This document shows positions 16,456 through 26,079 of a DNA stretch of 64,000 nucleotides, piece after piece. Origin of the DNA: Loktanella sp. IMCC34160 (GTDB lineage Bacteria > Pseudomonadota > Alphaproteobacteria > Rhodobacterales > Rhodobacteraceae); contig NZ_SELP01000005.1 in the NCBI RefSeq assembly GCF_004145845.1, positions 124,001 to 188,000 on the forward strand, in the 5' to 3' direction. The stretch's first letter is position 1. Each line of letters begins with the position of its first letter. Below the pieces are notes generated by a model, which worked only from the letters and a program-made list of their open reading frames with translations, did no database searches and had not been told where the DNA came from. The translations under genes were made by a program, and so were the position numbers.

Positions 16456-17123
16456 TGTCCGAACAACTGAGTTTCGATTGGCCGGCGCGGGTGGCGCTGG
16501 GGCGTGAGGACTTTTTCGTGTCCGAGGCCAATGCCCGCGCCTTTGCCACCGTCACCGCGCCCGACAGCTGGCCCGAGGGGAAGCTGGCCGTGGTCGGGCC
16601 GAAGGGGTCGGGCAAGACCCATCTGGCCCGCGTCTTTGCCCAAGCCAATGCGGCGATGATCCTGAACGCCGCCGATCTGACGCCCGCGAGCCCGCTGCCA
16701 GAGGCCCGCGCCGTCGTGATCGAGGATGTTGAACGACTGTCCCCCGAGGCCGAGGAATGGCTGTTCCACTTGCACAACGCGTTAAAGGGCCGGGGGCGGT
16801 TGTTGCTGACCTCTGACCGGGCCCCGGCGCGCTGGCAGATCGCCCTGCCCGATCTGGCCAGCCGGATGCAGGCCACCAACCTTGTCACCATCGACGACCC
16901 CGATGACAGGCTCTTGTCGGCGGTGATCATGAAGCAGTTTCAGGATCGCCAGATCGCCCCCTCTCCGGGGTTGGCCACCTATCTGGCAGCGCGGATCGAA
17001 CGATCCTTTGCCGCCGCCGCCGATGTGGTGGACCGGATTGACCGCGCCGCGCTGGCCCGGTCCCGCAAGGTGAACGAGGCGCTGGCGCGCGAGGTTCTGG
17101 ACAATACCCCCGATGCCGGATGA
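16455..17123 (+). CDS. hdaA: DnaA regulatory inactivator HdaA
   Basis: A 222-residue DnaA-like AAA+ protein without a DNA-binding domain. It begins MSEQLSFDWP; QLSFDW is the beta-clamp binding motif. Walker A is VGPKGSGKTHLAR near residue 47 and Walker B is the VVIEDVE segment. With the sliding clamp it stimulates ATP hydrolysis by DnaA and prevents re-initiation of replication. The ATG at 16455 overlaps the permease stop; a GTG 3 bases upstream is the alternative. Its end overlaps the predicted ppk start by 11 bases. Confidence 0.9.
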   Translation: MSEQLSFDWPARVALGREDFFVSEANARAFATVTAPDSWPEGKLAVVGPKGSGKTHLARVFAQANAAMILNAADLTPASPLPEARAVVIEDVERLSPEAEEWLFHLHNALKGRGRLLLTSDRAPARWQIALPDLASRMQATNLVTIDDPDDRLLSAVIMKQFQDRQIAPSPGLATYLAARIERSFAAAADVVDRIDRAALARSRKVNEALAREVLDNTPDAG

Positions 17124-19335
17124 AATGGGTCATACCCCTGTCACAGTTTTGGGCCAGACCCCGCGCATGACCTATGCAGATTTCCTAGAAGCACCCTTTC
17201 CCGACCCGGTAGAGATGGACATCGACAAGACCGGACCGTCGCGGTTCTACAACCGTGAAATGTCGTGGCTTGGGTTCAACTGGCGAGTGCTGGAAGAGGC
17301 GGAGAACCTGCGCGTGCCACTTCTGGAACGGCTGCGGTTCCTGTCGATTTCGGCCACCAATCTGGACGAGTTCTATACCGTCCGGGTCGCGGGTCTGCGG
17401 GAACTGGCCCATGCGGGCAATACCACGCCCGCGCTGGACGGGCTTACACCGGCGGAACAGCTGATCCTGATCGACCATGATGCCCGCCGCCTGCTGGGGC
17501 GTCAGCAGCAGGTGTTCCGGTCCCTGATGGATGAAATGCGCGCAGAGCGGATCACCCTCCTGTCGCGCGACGACCTGTCAAAGGATGATCTGGCCCATCT
17601 GGACGAGGTGTTCCTGAGCCGCGTCTTCCCGGTCCTGTCGCCGCTGGCCGTGGACCCGGCGCACCCCTTCCCCTTTATCCCGAACGAAGGGTTCGCGTTG
17701 GCCCTGCAACTGGAACGCAGCGCCGACAAGCGCCCCCTGCGCGCGCTGTTGCCGGTGCCACAGCAGATCGACCGCTTCGTCGCCCTGCCGACAGAGGGCG
17801 GGCATAGGTTCCTGCCGCTGGAAGAACTGCTTCTGCTGCATCTGGGCCAGTTGTTCCCGGGCTACAAGGTGAAGGGCCATTGCGCCTTCCGCGTTCTTCG
17901 CGACAGTGATCTGGAGGTCGAGGACGAGGCCGAGGACCTTGTCCGCGAGTTTGAAGTGGCGCTGAAGCGTCGCCGCCGGGGCGAGGTGGTGCGGATGAAA
18001 CTGTCCGCCGATGCGCCGCCCGCCCTGAAGTCCATGATCATGGAAGAACTGCCGGTCACCGAGGAAGAGGTTGTCGAGGTAGACGGGCTGATCGGGCTGG
18101 CGGATCTGAAAGAACTGGTTCTGGACGACCGGCCCGACCTTCTGTGGCCGCCTTATGCGCCACGCGTGCCTGAACGGGTGCAGGACCACGATGGCGACAT
18201 GTTCGCGGCGATCCGCCAGAAGGACATGCTGCTGCACCATCCCTATGAAACCTTCGACATGGTGATCCGGTTCCTGCATCAGGCGGCCCGCGACCCGGAT
18301 GTGGTGGCGATCAAGCAGACGCTCTACCGGACGTCGAAAAATTCGCCCATCGTCGATGCCCTGTGCGAAGCGGCGGAGGACGGCAAATCCGTCACCGCGC
18401 TGGTCGAGTTGAAGGCCCGGTTCGACGAGGCCGCCAACATTCGCCAGTCCCGGCGGCTGGAACGGGCCGGGGCGCATGTCGTCTATGGGTTCACCCAATA
18501 CAAGACCCACGCCAAGATCAGCACCGTGGTCCGGCGCGAGGGCGACCAGTTGGTGACCTATACCCATTACGGCACCGGCAACTATCACCCGATCACCGCC
18601 CGCATTTACACCGACCTGTCGTTCTTTACCTGCGACGCCGCGCTGGGGCGCGATGCGACGAAGGTGTTCAACTATCTGTCGGGCTATGCGCAGCCGGATA
18701 CGCTGGAAAACCTCGCGATCTCGCCGATCAGCATGAAGCCCCGGTTGATCGAGATGATCCGGGCAGAGGCCGCCAACGCCCGCGCCGGAAAACCCGCCGT
18801 GATCTGGGCCAAGATGAACAGCCTGATCGAGGAGGACGTGATCGACGCGCTTTATGCGGCCAGTCAGGATGGCGTGAAGATCAGCCTTGTGGTTCGCGGC
18901 ATCTGCGGTTTGCGACCGGGGGTGAAGGGCCTGTCGGAAAACATCCGGGTGAAATCCATCGTTGGCCGGTTCCTTGAACACAGCCGTATTGTCTGTTTCG
19001 CCAACGGCTCGGATCTGCCGTCGAAGAAGGCGCGGGTGTTCATTTCGTCCGCCGACTGGATGGGCCGGAACCTGAACCGCCGTGTCGAAACGCTGGTCGA
19101 GATCACCAATGCGACCGTGAAGGCCCAGATCGTCAGCCAGATCATGGCCGCGAACCTGCATGACGTGGCGCAAAGCTGGGTGATGGGGCCGGATGGGTCG
19201 TTCACCCGCGCCGAGGTTCCGGAATCTGGTTTTGCCTTCAACTGCCACCGATTCTTCATGGAAAACCCGTCTCTGTCCGGGCGGGGGTCCGCCGGGGCGA
19301 AGGACGTGCCGCAACTGACCCATACCGAGGATTAG
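17113..19335 (+). CDS. ppk1: Polyphosphate kinase 1
   Basis: A 740-residue enzyme that reversibly makes inorganic polyphosphate from ATP. The N-terminal domain starts FYNREMSWLGFNWRVLEEA, and the phospholipase D-like C-terminal domains carry THAKISTVVRR (autophosphorylated His region), YTHYGTGNYHPITARIYTD and the second His in FLEHSRIVCFANG. Length is slightly above the usual 690-720 because of the N-terminal extension. The start is uncertain: ATGs at 17113, 17125 and 17167 are in frame, none with a strong ribosome site. It is the third gene of permease-hdaA-ppk. No ppx lies directly downstream, where the convergent nucleotidase begins. Confidence 0.94.
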   Translation: MPDEMGHTPVTVLGQTPRMTYADFLEAPFPDPVEMDIDKTGPSRFYNREMSWLGFNWRVLEEAENLRVPLLERLRFLSISATNLDEFYTVRVAGLRELAHAGNTTPALDGLTPAEQLILIDHDARRLLGRQQQVFRSLMDEMRAERITLLSRDDLSKDDLAHLDEVFLSRVFPVLSPLAVDPAHPFPFIPNEGFALALQLERSADKRPLRALLPVPQQIDRFVALPTEGGHRFLPLEELLLLHLGQLFPGYKVKGHCAFRVLRDSDLEVEDEAEDLVREFEVALKRRRRGEVVRMKLSADAPPALKSMIMEELPVTEEEVVEVDGLIGLADLKELVLDDRPDLLWPPYAPRVPERVQDHDGDMFAAIRQKDMLLHHPYETFDMVIRFLHQAARDPDVVAIKQTLYRTSKNSPIVDALCEAAEDGKSVTALVELKARFDEAANIRQSRRLERAGAHVVYGFTQYKTHAKISTVVRREGDQLVTYTHYGTGNYHPITARIYTDLSFFTCDAALGRDATKVFNYLSGYAQPDTLENLAISPISMKPRLIEMIRAEAANARAGKPAVIWAKMNSLIEEDVIDALYAASQDGVKISLVVRGICGLRPGVKGLSENIRVKSIVGRFLEHSRIVCFANGSDLPSKKARVFISSADWMGRNLNRRVETLVEITNATVKAQIVSQIMAANLHDVAQSWVMGPDGSFTRAEVPESGFAFNCHRFFMENPSLSGRGSAGAKDVPQLTHTED

Positions 19336-19470
19336 CCCGGCGCCCATTCCGGGTGCAAGCCGACCGCGGGTGACGCGGAACGCGCCGCCGTCACGCCAGT
19401 GGCGTGCTATTCGCACGACGGGGGCGGTCGGCGCGTGGCCTTTCTGCGAAAGGCCGGGGATTTGTCCCTC

Positions 19471-19516
19471 GGATATCTTTCAAAGAAGAAGCCCCCGCCG
19501 CTGTCGCGCCGGGGGC
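19471..19516 (-). terminator. Terminator of the 5'-nucleotidase gene, with repeat fragment
   Basis: On the minus strand, stem GCCCCCG (complement of 19510-19516) pairs with CGGGGGC (complement of 19491-19497), followed by TTCTTCTTT. The adjacent sequence GGATATCTTTCAAAGAAGAA (19471-19490) resembles part of the repeat block at 6937-6960. The 204-base gap to ppk holds nothing else I recognise. Confidence 0.75.
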
Positions 19517-19539
19517 CTGTTTCACTCCTGATCCGGGGA

Positions 19540-21105
19540 TCAGTTGCCGGTGATGTTGATCCGCCCGTCGACATAGGGGGTATAGGGCGCGTTCGCGGCA
19601 AGGTATTCCGCCGTCACATCGGCCAGATCGGGGCCGAAGTCATAGGCGTTCATTGCATCGCGGAACATGCCGTAGCCATCCCCGCCGTTGCGGACATAGT
19701 TGTTGGACACCAGACCATAGGTCGCGGCCAGATCAATCGGTGCCCCGCCGACCATCACGTCGGACACCCGGCTGCCCGGTTCCTTGGACAGGTCCACGGT
19801 GAACGTGATCCCCGACACCTGCGGGAAGCGGCCTGCGCCCTCTTCCACCTGGCTGACCCCGTTTTCCAGCGCAGCCACGACGGTTTCGCCGGTCACCTGG
19901 AAGGTGGACAGGGTGTTCTGGAACGGCAGAACGGTCAGCACCTCGCCCATGGTCACCGGACCCGCGTCGATAGAGGCGCGAAGCCCGCCGCCGTTGGCGA
20001 TGGCGATCTGGATGCCCTGATCGGCCACCCGGTCGAGCATGGCATCGGCGACAAGGTTGCCCATCTGGCATTCCACCGCGCGGCAGAAGGACCGGTCGCC
20101 TTCGATTGCCGCTGCGGCCTCGGCCACGACGCGGTTGCGCACTTCCTCCAGCGGGGCGGCCAGTTCGCTGATCCGGGCGACGGTCGCCTCGTCCTCGTGA
20201 ACGGCACCATCCATGATGATCGGCGCGCCCGAGGCTTCGGTGATGTTGCCCTCGTCATCGAAGGTAACGTTCAGCTCGCCCAGGAATTTGCCATAGGCAT
20301 AGGCCTGCACGATGGCAGTGCCACCGACCATGGTCGGATAGGGGCCTTCGGCATCTTCGTCATCGGAATGCAGATAGGTGTTGGTGTGCCCGCCTACGAT
20401 CACATCGACGCCGGTCGTGTTTTCGGCCACGCGGATGTCGGTGGCATAGCCCGAATGGGACAGGACGATGATCTTGTTCACCCCTTCGGCGGTCAGCTTG
20501 TCCACCTCGGCCTGCACGGCATCGACCGGATCGGTGAAGATCACGTTGGGGCCGGGGCTGGCCAGTTCATCGGTGTCCTGCGGCGTCAGGCCGATCAGGC
20601 CAAGCCGTTCGCCGCCCCGCTCAATGATGACCGATTTCTGCAGCGTGTCGGCCAGCAGCTCTTCGCCCGAGAAATCGGCGTTGGACATCAGCACCGGGAA
20701 ATTCACGCTGTCCATGAAGCCGCGCAGAACCTCGGGGCCATCGTCGAATTCGTGGTTGCCCACGGTCATCGCGTCATAGCCCAGCTTGTTCATGAATTCG
20801 GCGGCCATCGCGCCCTTGTAGTAGGTATAAAACAGCGTGCCCTGGAACTGGTCGCCGCCATCAAACAGGACCGAGTTGTTGGACCGCGCGCGGGCTTCCT
20901 CGATCGCGGTCACAAGACGGGCGGTGCCGCCAAAGCATTCCCCGGCGGCGTTGTCTTCTGCCGAACAGCCCGAATCGAACCGCGAAATCGGTTCAAAGCG
21001 CGCGTGAAAATCGTTGGTGTGCAGAATGGTCAGCGAATAATCGGCCATCGCCGCACCCGCGCCCAGCACGACAGCGGCAGAGCTGGTGAGTAGAGTCTTG
21101 AGCAT
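19540..21105 (-). CDS. Periplasmic 5'-nucleotidase/UDP-sugar hydrolase family protein
   Basis: A 521-residue secreted metallophosphatase. Signal peptide at residues 1-21 (cleavage near AMAD). The N-terminal calcineurin-like domain shows LTILHTNDFHARFEP, GNHEFDDG, and GGHTN metal-binding motifs; the C-terminal nucleotidase domain includes QIAIANGGGLRASI and the YGLVSNNYVRNGGDGY substrate pocket. It hydrolyses nucleotides in the periplasm to nucleosides and phosphate, allowing phosphate scavenging. The ribosome site AAGGGGGG precedes the ATG. It is monocistronic, with its own terminator and a PHO-box-like direct repeat about 95 bases upstream. Confidence 0.92.
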   Translation of the reverse strand: MLKTLLTSSAAVVLGAGAAMADYSLTILHTNDFHARFEPISRFDSGCSAEDNAAGECFGGTARLVTAIEEARARSNNSVLFDGGDQFQGTLFYTYYKGAMAAEFMNKLGYDAMTVGNHEFDDGPEVLRGFMDSVNFPVLMSNADFSGEELLADTLQKSVIIERGGERLGLIGLTPQDTDELASPGPNVIFTDPVDAVQAEVDKLTAEGVNKIIVLSHSGYATDIRVAENTTGVDVIVGGHTNTYLHSDDEDAEGPYPTMVGGTAIVQAYAYGKFLGELNVTFDDEGNITEASGAPIIMDGAVHEDEATVARISELAAPLEEVRNRVVAEAAAAIEGDRSFCRAVECQMGNLVADAMLDRVADQGIQIAIANGGGLRASIDAGPVTMGEVLTVLPFQNTLSTFQVTGETVVAALENGVSQVEEGAGRFPQVSGITFTVDLSKEPGSRVSDVMVGGAPIDLAATYGLVSNNYVRNGGDGYGMFRDAMNAYDFGPDLADVTAEYLAANAPYTPYVDGRINITGN

Positions 21106-21199
21106 AATTTGCCCCCCTTATTGGTTGTTATCAGCCGATGCTGACGAGAGTTTACCGAAGAGTCAAAGGTTGTCTTCCGGCCTGACCTAACGTCGGCAT

Positions 21200-21217
21200 G
21201 TAACGGTCGTTTGACGG
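21200..21217 (-). promoter_or_regulatory. Candidate PHO box before the 5'-nucleotidase
   Basis: On the minus strand two similar 7-mers, CCGTCAA and CCGTTAC, are spaced by four bases, as in the CTGTCAT-N4-CTGTCAT pattern of PhoB boxes. The match is partial and unconfirmed. Confidence 0.3.
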
Positions 21218-21228
21218 TGTGGGGGCGC

Positions 21229-22566
21229 TTAATCTTGCGCCGCCGCCACCTGTTCGCCGCCCAGCATCCGCACTTCGCGTTGCGGGAAGGGGATAGAGAT
21301 CCCGTTCTCCTGGAAGGCGTCCCAAAGCGCGAGGTAGACATTGCCCCGAATGTTGGTCAGCCCGCCAGTCGGGTCTCTGATCCAGAACCGCAGGACATAG
21401 TCGACGCTGCTGTCGCCGAAGCCCACGATATGGCAGACGGTCTTCTGGCTGGTCAGCACCCGGTCGACGCTTTCCGCCGCCGCAATCGCGATCCGCCGCA
21501 CGTCATGCGGGTTGTCGGCGTAGGACGTGCCAAAGTGGATATCCAGCCGGACGAAATCGTTCGAATGGGACCAGTTCACCACCTGCCCGGTAATCAGGTC
21601 TTCGTTCGGGATCAGGTATTCGCGCCCATCGCGCGTGGTGATCGACACATAGCGCGCGCCCAGCGTGTTGATCCAGCCGAAGGTTTCCCCAAGCGAGATC
21701 ACGTCGCCGGGCTTGATCGACTTGTCCAGAAGAAGAATGACGCCGGACACAAGGTTCGACACCACCTTTTGCAGACCGAAACCAAGGCCGACACCGATGG
21801 CCCCCGACAGGACCGCAAGCCCGGTCAGATCCACGCCCACGGCCTTCAACCCGACAAAGAACGCCGCGCCGTAAAGGACAAGCTGCACGAATTTGATCGT
21901 CAGCACGCGCATCGACGGGGACAGGTCGGTGTTGCTTTGCAGCCGGGCCGAGGTGGTCCGCGACAACACCCGCGCCCCGAAGAACAGGATGCCGATCACG
22001 ATCACGGCCTGCAGGATCATCCAGACCGACAGGCGGATGCCCCCGATTTCGATCGCCAGACTGTCAAGAACCTGTTCCGCCTCGGTCGTCAGGTTCAGGA
22101 TGCGCAGGGTGATCCAGGCCCAGGCCCCATAGCGCACGACTGCCCGCAGGAATGAGTTGGAAATCAGCCTTGTGGCAAAGGCCACGACCAGCCATGCCAG
22201 CGCAAGGTTGGCGACGATGGCCAAAAGGTAGGACCGCGAGGGCCAGGTGACCTCTCGCATGATCGCGACGGTGACCCAGATCAGCAGAACGAAGGTGATC
22301 AGCCGCAGCCGGTTGCGGACGATCAGAAGCACCCGCAGCCGCCACTTGGGCCAGCCTTCGCGGGTCCGCAGCCATTCGGTCACGCGGGGTTCGATGATCC
22401 GGGCAAAGACATGGGCGGCAATCAGCAACCCGACGGCGATCAGAACCTGATAGGCGTTCCACGGCCGCAGCAGGCTTTCGGCGAAGTCCATCGCCCGTTC
22501 CCACAACCCGTGCCCGATCTGGACCACATCCCCGGCAGAACCGGGCGTTTCGACCTCTTGTTCCAT
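21229..22566 (-). CDS. Mechanosensitive ion channel of the MscS family
   Basis: A 445-residue membrane protein. It has several N-terminal membrane helices, the pore helix and channel domain (VLSGAIGVGLGFGLQKVVSNLVSGVILLL), the beta-domain entry SIKPGDVISLGETFGWINTL, and a C-terminal vestibule with VDYVLRFWIRDP. Opening under membrane tension protects from osmotic shock. The start at ATG 22566 is chosen because GGAGGG precedes it; the frame is open 9 codons further. It appears monocistronic. A second MscS-type gene with a BON domain lies at 37.5 kb. Confidence 0.9.
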   Translation of the reverse strand: MEQEVETPGSAGDVVQIGHGLWERAMDFAESLLRPWNAYQVLIAVGLLIAAHVFARIIEPRVTEWLRTREGWPKWRLRVLLIVRNRLRLITFVLLIWVTVAIMREVTWPSRSYLLAIVANLALAWLVVAFATRLISNSFLRAVVRYGAWAWITLRILNLTTEAEQVLDSLAIEIGGIRLSVWMILQAVIVIGILFFGARVLSRTTSARLQSNTDLSPSMRVLTIKFVQLVLYGAAFFVGLKAVGVDLTGLAVLSGAIGVGLGFGLQKVVSNLVSGVILLLDKSIKPGDVISLGETFGWINTLGARYVSITTRDGREYLIPNEDLITGQVVNWSHSNDFVRLDIHFGTSYADNPHDVRRIAIAAAESVDRVLTSQKTVCHIVGFGDSSVDYVLRFWIRDPTGGLTNIRGNVYLALWDAFQENGISIPFPQREVRMLGGEQVAAAQD

Positions 22567-22637
22567 GCGCCCTCCGTTCGGTCCACCATGCACCGGCCCC
22601 GGACGCCCGGCAAGCGCAAGCCGCCTGTTCTGCGCCC

Positions 22638-22666
22638 TTGCGAGACTCGGGCAAGGAGTGTATCTG
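22638..22666 (+). promoter_or_regulatory. Candidate promoter of the leuCD leader
   Basis: TTGCGA (22638-22643), a 17-base spacer and TATCTG (22661-22666). The spacer begins with a GACTC (GANTC) site. Transcription would start at or next to the ATG of the 28-codon frame at 22674. Confidence 0.4.
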
Positions 22667-22673
22667 CGCTGTC

Positions 22674-22760
22674 ATGAAACAGGTTTTCGACATGGACGAC
22701 CGCGCCCGCCTGCCCTGGCGGTTCTTTGGCGCGACGCACACGATCCTCGCCCGTCTATGA
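22674..22760 (+). CDS. Possible leader peptide upstream of leuCD
   Basis: A 28-codon frame (MKQVFDMDDR ... THTILARL) begins where the candidate promoter would start transcription, so it could be leaderless. Its end, ATC CTC GCC CGT CTA TGA, holds an Ile codon and two Leu codons; CTA is normally a rare Leu codon in GC-rich genomes. Between it and leuC (64 bases) is a small hairpin GTGCCC-GTAG-GGGCAC (22767-22782) and later CCCTTTT. This could be an attenuation leader sensing leucine, but Leu codons are few and there is no clear terminator, so the call is tentative. Confidence 0.3.
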   Translation: MKQVFDMDDRARLPWRFFGATHTILARL

Positions 22761-22824
22761 CGGCGCGTGCCCGTAGGGGCACCCTGTTCGCACGACCCTT
22801 TTCATTTGCACGAAAGAGGACACC

Positions 22825-24228
22825 ATGTCCGGTAAAACGCTCTACGATAAAATCTGGGATACCCATGTCGCCCATGAGGCCGAGGATGGCACCTGCCTTC
22901 TGTATATCGACCGCCACCTTGTGCACGAGGTGACCAGCCCGCAGGCCTTTGAAGGGCTGCGCATGGCGGGCCGCCCGGTGCGCCGCCCCGATCAGACCAT
23001 CGCGGTGCCCGACCACAACGTGCCCACCACGCTGGGCCGGGAAAACCCCGACCAGATGACCGAAGACAGCCGCATTCAGGTGGCCGCGCTTGACAAGAAC
23101 GCGAAGGATTTCGGCATCCATTACTACCCGGTGACCGACGTGCGTCAGGGCATCGTGCACATCGTCGGCCCGGAACAGGGCTGGACCCTGCCCGGCATGA
23201 CGGTGGTTTGCGGCGACAGCCATACCGCCACCCACGGCGCATTCGGCGCGCTGGCCCACGGGATCGGCACCTCGGAAGTGGAACATGTTCTGGCCACCCA
23301 GACCCTGATCCAGAAGAAATCCAAGAACATGAAAGTCGAGATCACCGGCAAACTGCGCCCCGGTGTGACCGCCAAGGACATCACCCTGTCCGTCATCGGC
23401 GCGACCGGAACCGCCGGCGGCACCGGCTATGTCATCGAATATTGTGGCGAAGCGATCCGCGACCTGTCGATGGAAGGCCGCATGACCGTCTGCAACATGG
23501 CGATCGAAGGCGGCGCCCGCGCCGGTCTGATCGCCCCGGATGAAAAGACCTTTGCCTATGTGCAGGGCCGCCCCCACGCCCCGAAAGGCGCCCAGTACGA
23601 GGCCGCGCTGGCATGGTGGAAAACCCTCTATTCCGATGACGACGCCCATTGGGACAAGGTCATCACCATCAAGGGCGAAGACATCGCTCCCGTCGTCACC
23701 TGGGGCACCTCGCCCGAGGACGTGCTGCCGATCACCGATGTGGTTCCCGCGCCCGAGAGCTTCTCTGGCGGCAAGGTCGAGGCCGCCCGCCGGTCGATCG
23801 AATACATGGGCCTGACGCCGGGCCAGAAGCTGTCGGACATCGAGATCGACACCGTCTTTATCGGCTCCTGCACCAATGGAAGGATCGAAGACCTGCGCGC
23901 CGCGGCCGAGATCCTCAAGGGCAAGAAGATTAAGGTCAAACGCGCCATGGTCGTCCCCGGGTCCGGCCTCGTCCGCGCCCAGGCTGAAGAAGAAGGTCTG
24001 GCAGATATCTTCAAGGAGGCCGGGTTCGAATGGCGGATGGCCGGCTGTTCCATGTGCCTTGCCATGAACCCCGACCAGCTGTCCGAGGGCGAGCGTTGCG
24101 CCTCGACCTCGAACCGCAACTTCGAAGGGCGTCAGGGCTATAAGGGGCGCACGCACCTCGTGTCGCCGGCCATGGCCGCCGCCGCTGCAATCACTGGGCA
24201 CCTGACTGACGTGCGGGAGATGATCTGA
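22825..24228 (+). CDS. leuC: 3-isopropylmalate dehydratase large subunit
   Basis: A 467-residue aconitase-family subunit that, with LeuD, isomerises 2-isopropylmalate to 3-isopropylmalate in leucine synthesis. The 4Fe-4S ligands are present: the Cys of [14 protein letters not shown] near residue 347, and the [11 protein letters not shown] pair near 408-411. Other family motifs are [20 protein letters not shown] and [19 protein letters not shown]. The start follows an AAAGAGGA ribosome site. The stop overlaps the leuD ATG (ATGA), so the subunits are co-translated. Confidence 0.97.
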   Translation: MSGKTLYDKIWDTHVAHEAEDGTCLLYIDRHLVHEVTSPQAFEGLRMAGRPVRRPDQTIAVPDHNVPTTLGRENPDQMTEDSRIQVAALDKNAKDFGIHYYPVTDVRQGIVHIVGPEQGWTLPGMTVVCGDSHTATHGAFGALAHGIGTSEVEHVLATQTLIQKKSKNMKVEITGKLRPGVTAKDITLSVIGATGTAGGTGYVIEYCGEAIRDLSMEGRMTVCNMAIEGGARAGLIAPDEKTFAYVQGRPHAPKGAQYEAALAWWKTLYSDDDAHWDKVITIKGEDIAPVVTWGTSPEDVLPITDVVPAPESFSGGKVEAARRSIEYMGLTPGQKLSDIEIDTVFIGSCTNGRIEDLRAAAEILKGKKIKVKRAMVVPGSGLVRAQAEEEGLADIFKEAGFEWRMAGCSMCLAMNPDQLSEGERCASTSNRNFEGRQGYKGRTHLVSPAMAAAAAITGHLTDVREMI

Positions 24229-24833
24229 TGGAAAAATTCACCAAACTCACCGGGATCGCGGCGCCGATGCCGCTGGTCAATATCGACACCGACATGATCA
24301 TCCCCAAGGTCTTTCTCAAGACGATCAAGCGGTCGGGCCTTGGCGTGAACCTGTTCGACGAGATGCGCTATGACCGGCAGGGCAACGAGATCGAAGATTT
24401 CGTTCTGAACAAGCCGGCCTATCGCGATGCGCAGATCCTTGTCGCGGGCGACAACTTTGGCTGCGGCTCGTCGCGGGAACACGCCCCTTGGGCGCTTCTG
24501 GATTTCGGCATCCGCTGCGTGATCTCCACCAGCTTCGCCGACATCTTCTATAACAACTGCTTCAAGAACGGCATTCTGCCGATCGTCCTGCCGCAGGAAG
24601 ATGTGGACAAGCTGATGGACGACGCAGAGCGGGGCGCGAACGCGACCGTGACTGTCGATCTGGAAAACCAGACGATCACCGGACCCGACGGCGGTGAGAT
24701 CGCGTTCGAGGTTGACCCCTGGCGCAAGCATTGCCTGCTCAACGGGTTGGACGATATCGGTCTGACGCTGGAAAAAGGCGCCTCGATCGACGCCTATGAA
24801 GCGAAGATGGCGCAGGACCGTCCCTGGGTCTGA
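24228..24833 (+). CDS. leuD: 3-isopropylmalate dehydratase small subunit
   Basis: A 201-residue small subunit of isopropylmalate isomerase, forming the swivel domain that completes the active site with LeuC. Characteristic segments are [38 protein letters not shown] and [17 protein letters not shown]. The length is standard. It overlaps leuC by one base and is followed by a strong terminator, so leuCD is a two-gene operon, separate from leuB 4.2 kb downstream. Confidence 0.96.
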   Translation: MEKFTKLTGIAAPMPLVNIDTDMIIPKVFLKTIKRSGLGVNLFDEMRYDRQGNEIEDFVLNKPAYRDAQILVAGDNFGCGSSREHAPWALLDFGIRCVISTSFADIFYNNCFKNGILPIVLPQEDVDKLMDDAERGANATVTVDLENQTITGPDGGEIAFEVDPWRKHCLLNGLDDIGLTLEKGASIDAYEAKMAQDRPWV

Positions 24834-24864
24834 TTTCCCAAGGCAATGGTGTCAATTCTAAGGG

Positions 24865-24895
24865 CCGCCCCGGGTTTCCGGGGCGGTTCTTGTTT
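24865..24895 (+). terminator. Intrinsic terminator of leuCD
   Basis: Perfect 9-base stem CCGCCCCGG (24865-24873) with CCGGGGCGG (24878-24886), four-base loop, then TTCTTGTTT. Confidence 0.88.
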
Positions 24896-25137
24896 ACCAT
24901 GTGCCACATTTTCCAACATTTTGCCCGCATATCGGGCGCATTTCGAAGCCTAGGCGCGGGCCGCCCTATCTGGTGGCGGACCCTCAAATTGCACACCGCA
25001 TCTTGTGGCTGAAAACAGGGCACCATTCTAAGGCTTTGAAATGGTTGCATTCCGGCACCAGTTTCGCCGCAAAACCGCCCCAGTTCCACGGTCAGTTGAC
25101 CCATCACTTGCTGACCAATCGGAATCTGGGCAAAATC
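24896..25137. other. Upstream region of the membrane protein gene
   Basis: About 240 bases (304 from the leuD stop) without a supported gene. Contains a small hairpin GCCCG-CATAT-CGGGC around 24922-24936. An open frame runs through the region in the same phase as the downstream gene, but its residues lack any domain, and I regard it as 5' untranslated DNA. Confidence 0.4.
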
Positions 25138-26079
25138 ATGTCAAGAATGAGGCAGACCGCCGCAGTGGCGGAAAATCAAACTGGGACAAGGGCGCGGCAT
25201 CGTATCGCGGCCGACCGGATTGAGGATGGACGTCGAGTGGTATCGAGACTTGCAAGTGCGCTGACACGCGCGTTTCTGATGGTGTTGCTGGTTGCGACGC
25301 CGTCGATCCTGTTGCCGGTAACCCCGGCCGACACAACGCAGATTGTTGCGCTTGTGGGGCTGATTGCCGGCATCTTTACCTTCGTCGAATATCGCGCGGC
25401 CTATCCCAGCCTTGTGGAATTCAGGGACGCCCCGCCCTTCAACCGGATCCGGTTCCTTGCCCTGTTCATGACGGTGTTCATGCTGGCCGTGATCTGCCGG
25501 GGCAAGGTCGCGCCCACGACGTTGACCATGTTCTTCGAAGCGATCGGGGCCCGTATCGCCGATGTGATCGACTTCCCCTATTCGCCGGTTCGCCTGATGG
25601 TGCTGATGCTGCCGGAAGACGCCAGCGGCGCGCTTGTCGGCTCGGTCCGCACGGCGGCAGGTCTGTCCTATCTGGTGTCGATCCTGTCGCTTGGTGTCTT
25701 TGTTCTGGTGATGCGCTTCCAGCGCTGGCCGCGCCAGGTGGGCGGATTCAATGTCTGGACCAACATGCCCACCTTTGACCCGACCGCAGGCGGCGACGTG
25801 GTTGAGCGGCTCAGCCGGGACAGCCAGATTAACCTTATCTTAGGATTTCTGCTGCCATTCGTGATCCCGGCCTTCGTCAAGCTGGCGTCGAACCTGTTCG
25901 ACCCGATCAGCCTGGCGGACCCGCATACATTGATCTGGACGATGACCGCATGGGCCTTCTTGCCATCCTCCCTTCTGATGCGCGGGATCGCGATCCACCG
26001 GGTTGCCCAGATGATCTGCGAAAAGCGCCGTCGCGACTATGCCGCCTCGCAAGAGGAGTGGGAGCCGGCCTCGGCCTGA
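25138..26079 (+). CDS. Integral membrane protein of unknown function
   Basis: A 313-residue protein with about six to seven hydrophobic segments (roughly residues 45-60, 68-84, 108-125, 180-202, 238-258 and 272-290) and a basic, hydrophilic N-terminal 40 residues. I do not recognise a domain; such proteins recur as hypothetical membrane proteins in Rhodobacteraceae. The start at ATG 25138 is preferred because the upstream frame has no membrane or domain content; ATG 25147 is an alternative. Its last codons overlap the start of the next gene, so the two are probably co-expressed. Confidence 0.65.
   Translation: MSRMRQTAAVAENQTGTRARHRIAADRIEDGRRVVSRLASALTRAFLMVLLVATPSILLPVTPADTTQIVALVGLIAGIFTFVEYRAAYPSLVEFRDAPPFNRIRFLALFMTVFMLAVICRGKVAPTTLTMFFEAIGARIADVIDFPYSPVRLMVLMLPEDASGALVGSVRTAAGLSYLVSILSLGVFVLVMRFQRWPRQVGGFNVWTNMPTFDPTAGGDVVERLSRDSQINLILGFLLPFVIPAFVKLASNLFDPISLADPHTLIWTMTAWAFLPSSLLMRGIAIHRVAQMICEKRRRDYAASQEEWEPASA

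Noticed and set aside
17578-19416. 612-codon open frame opposite ppk
   Set aside because: It is a shadow of ppk, with no recognisable domain; ppk motifs are complete.
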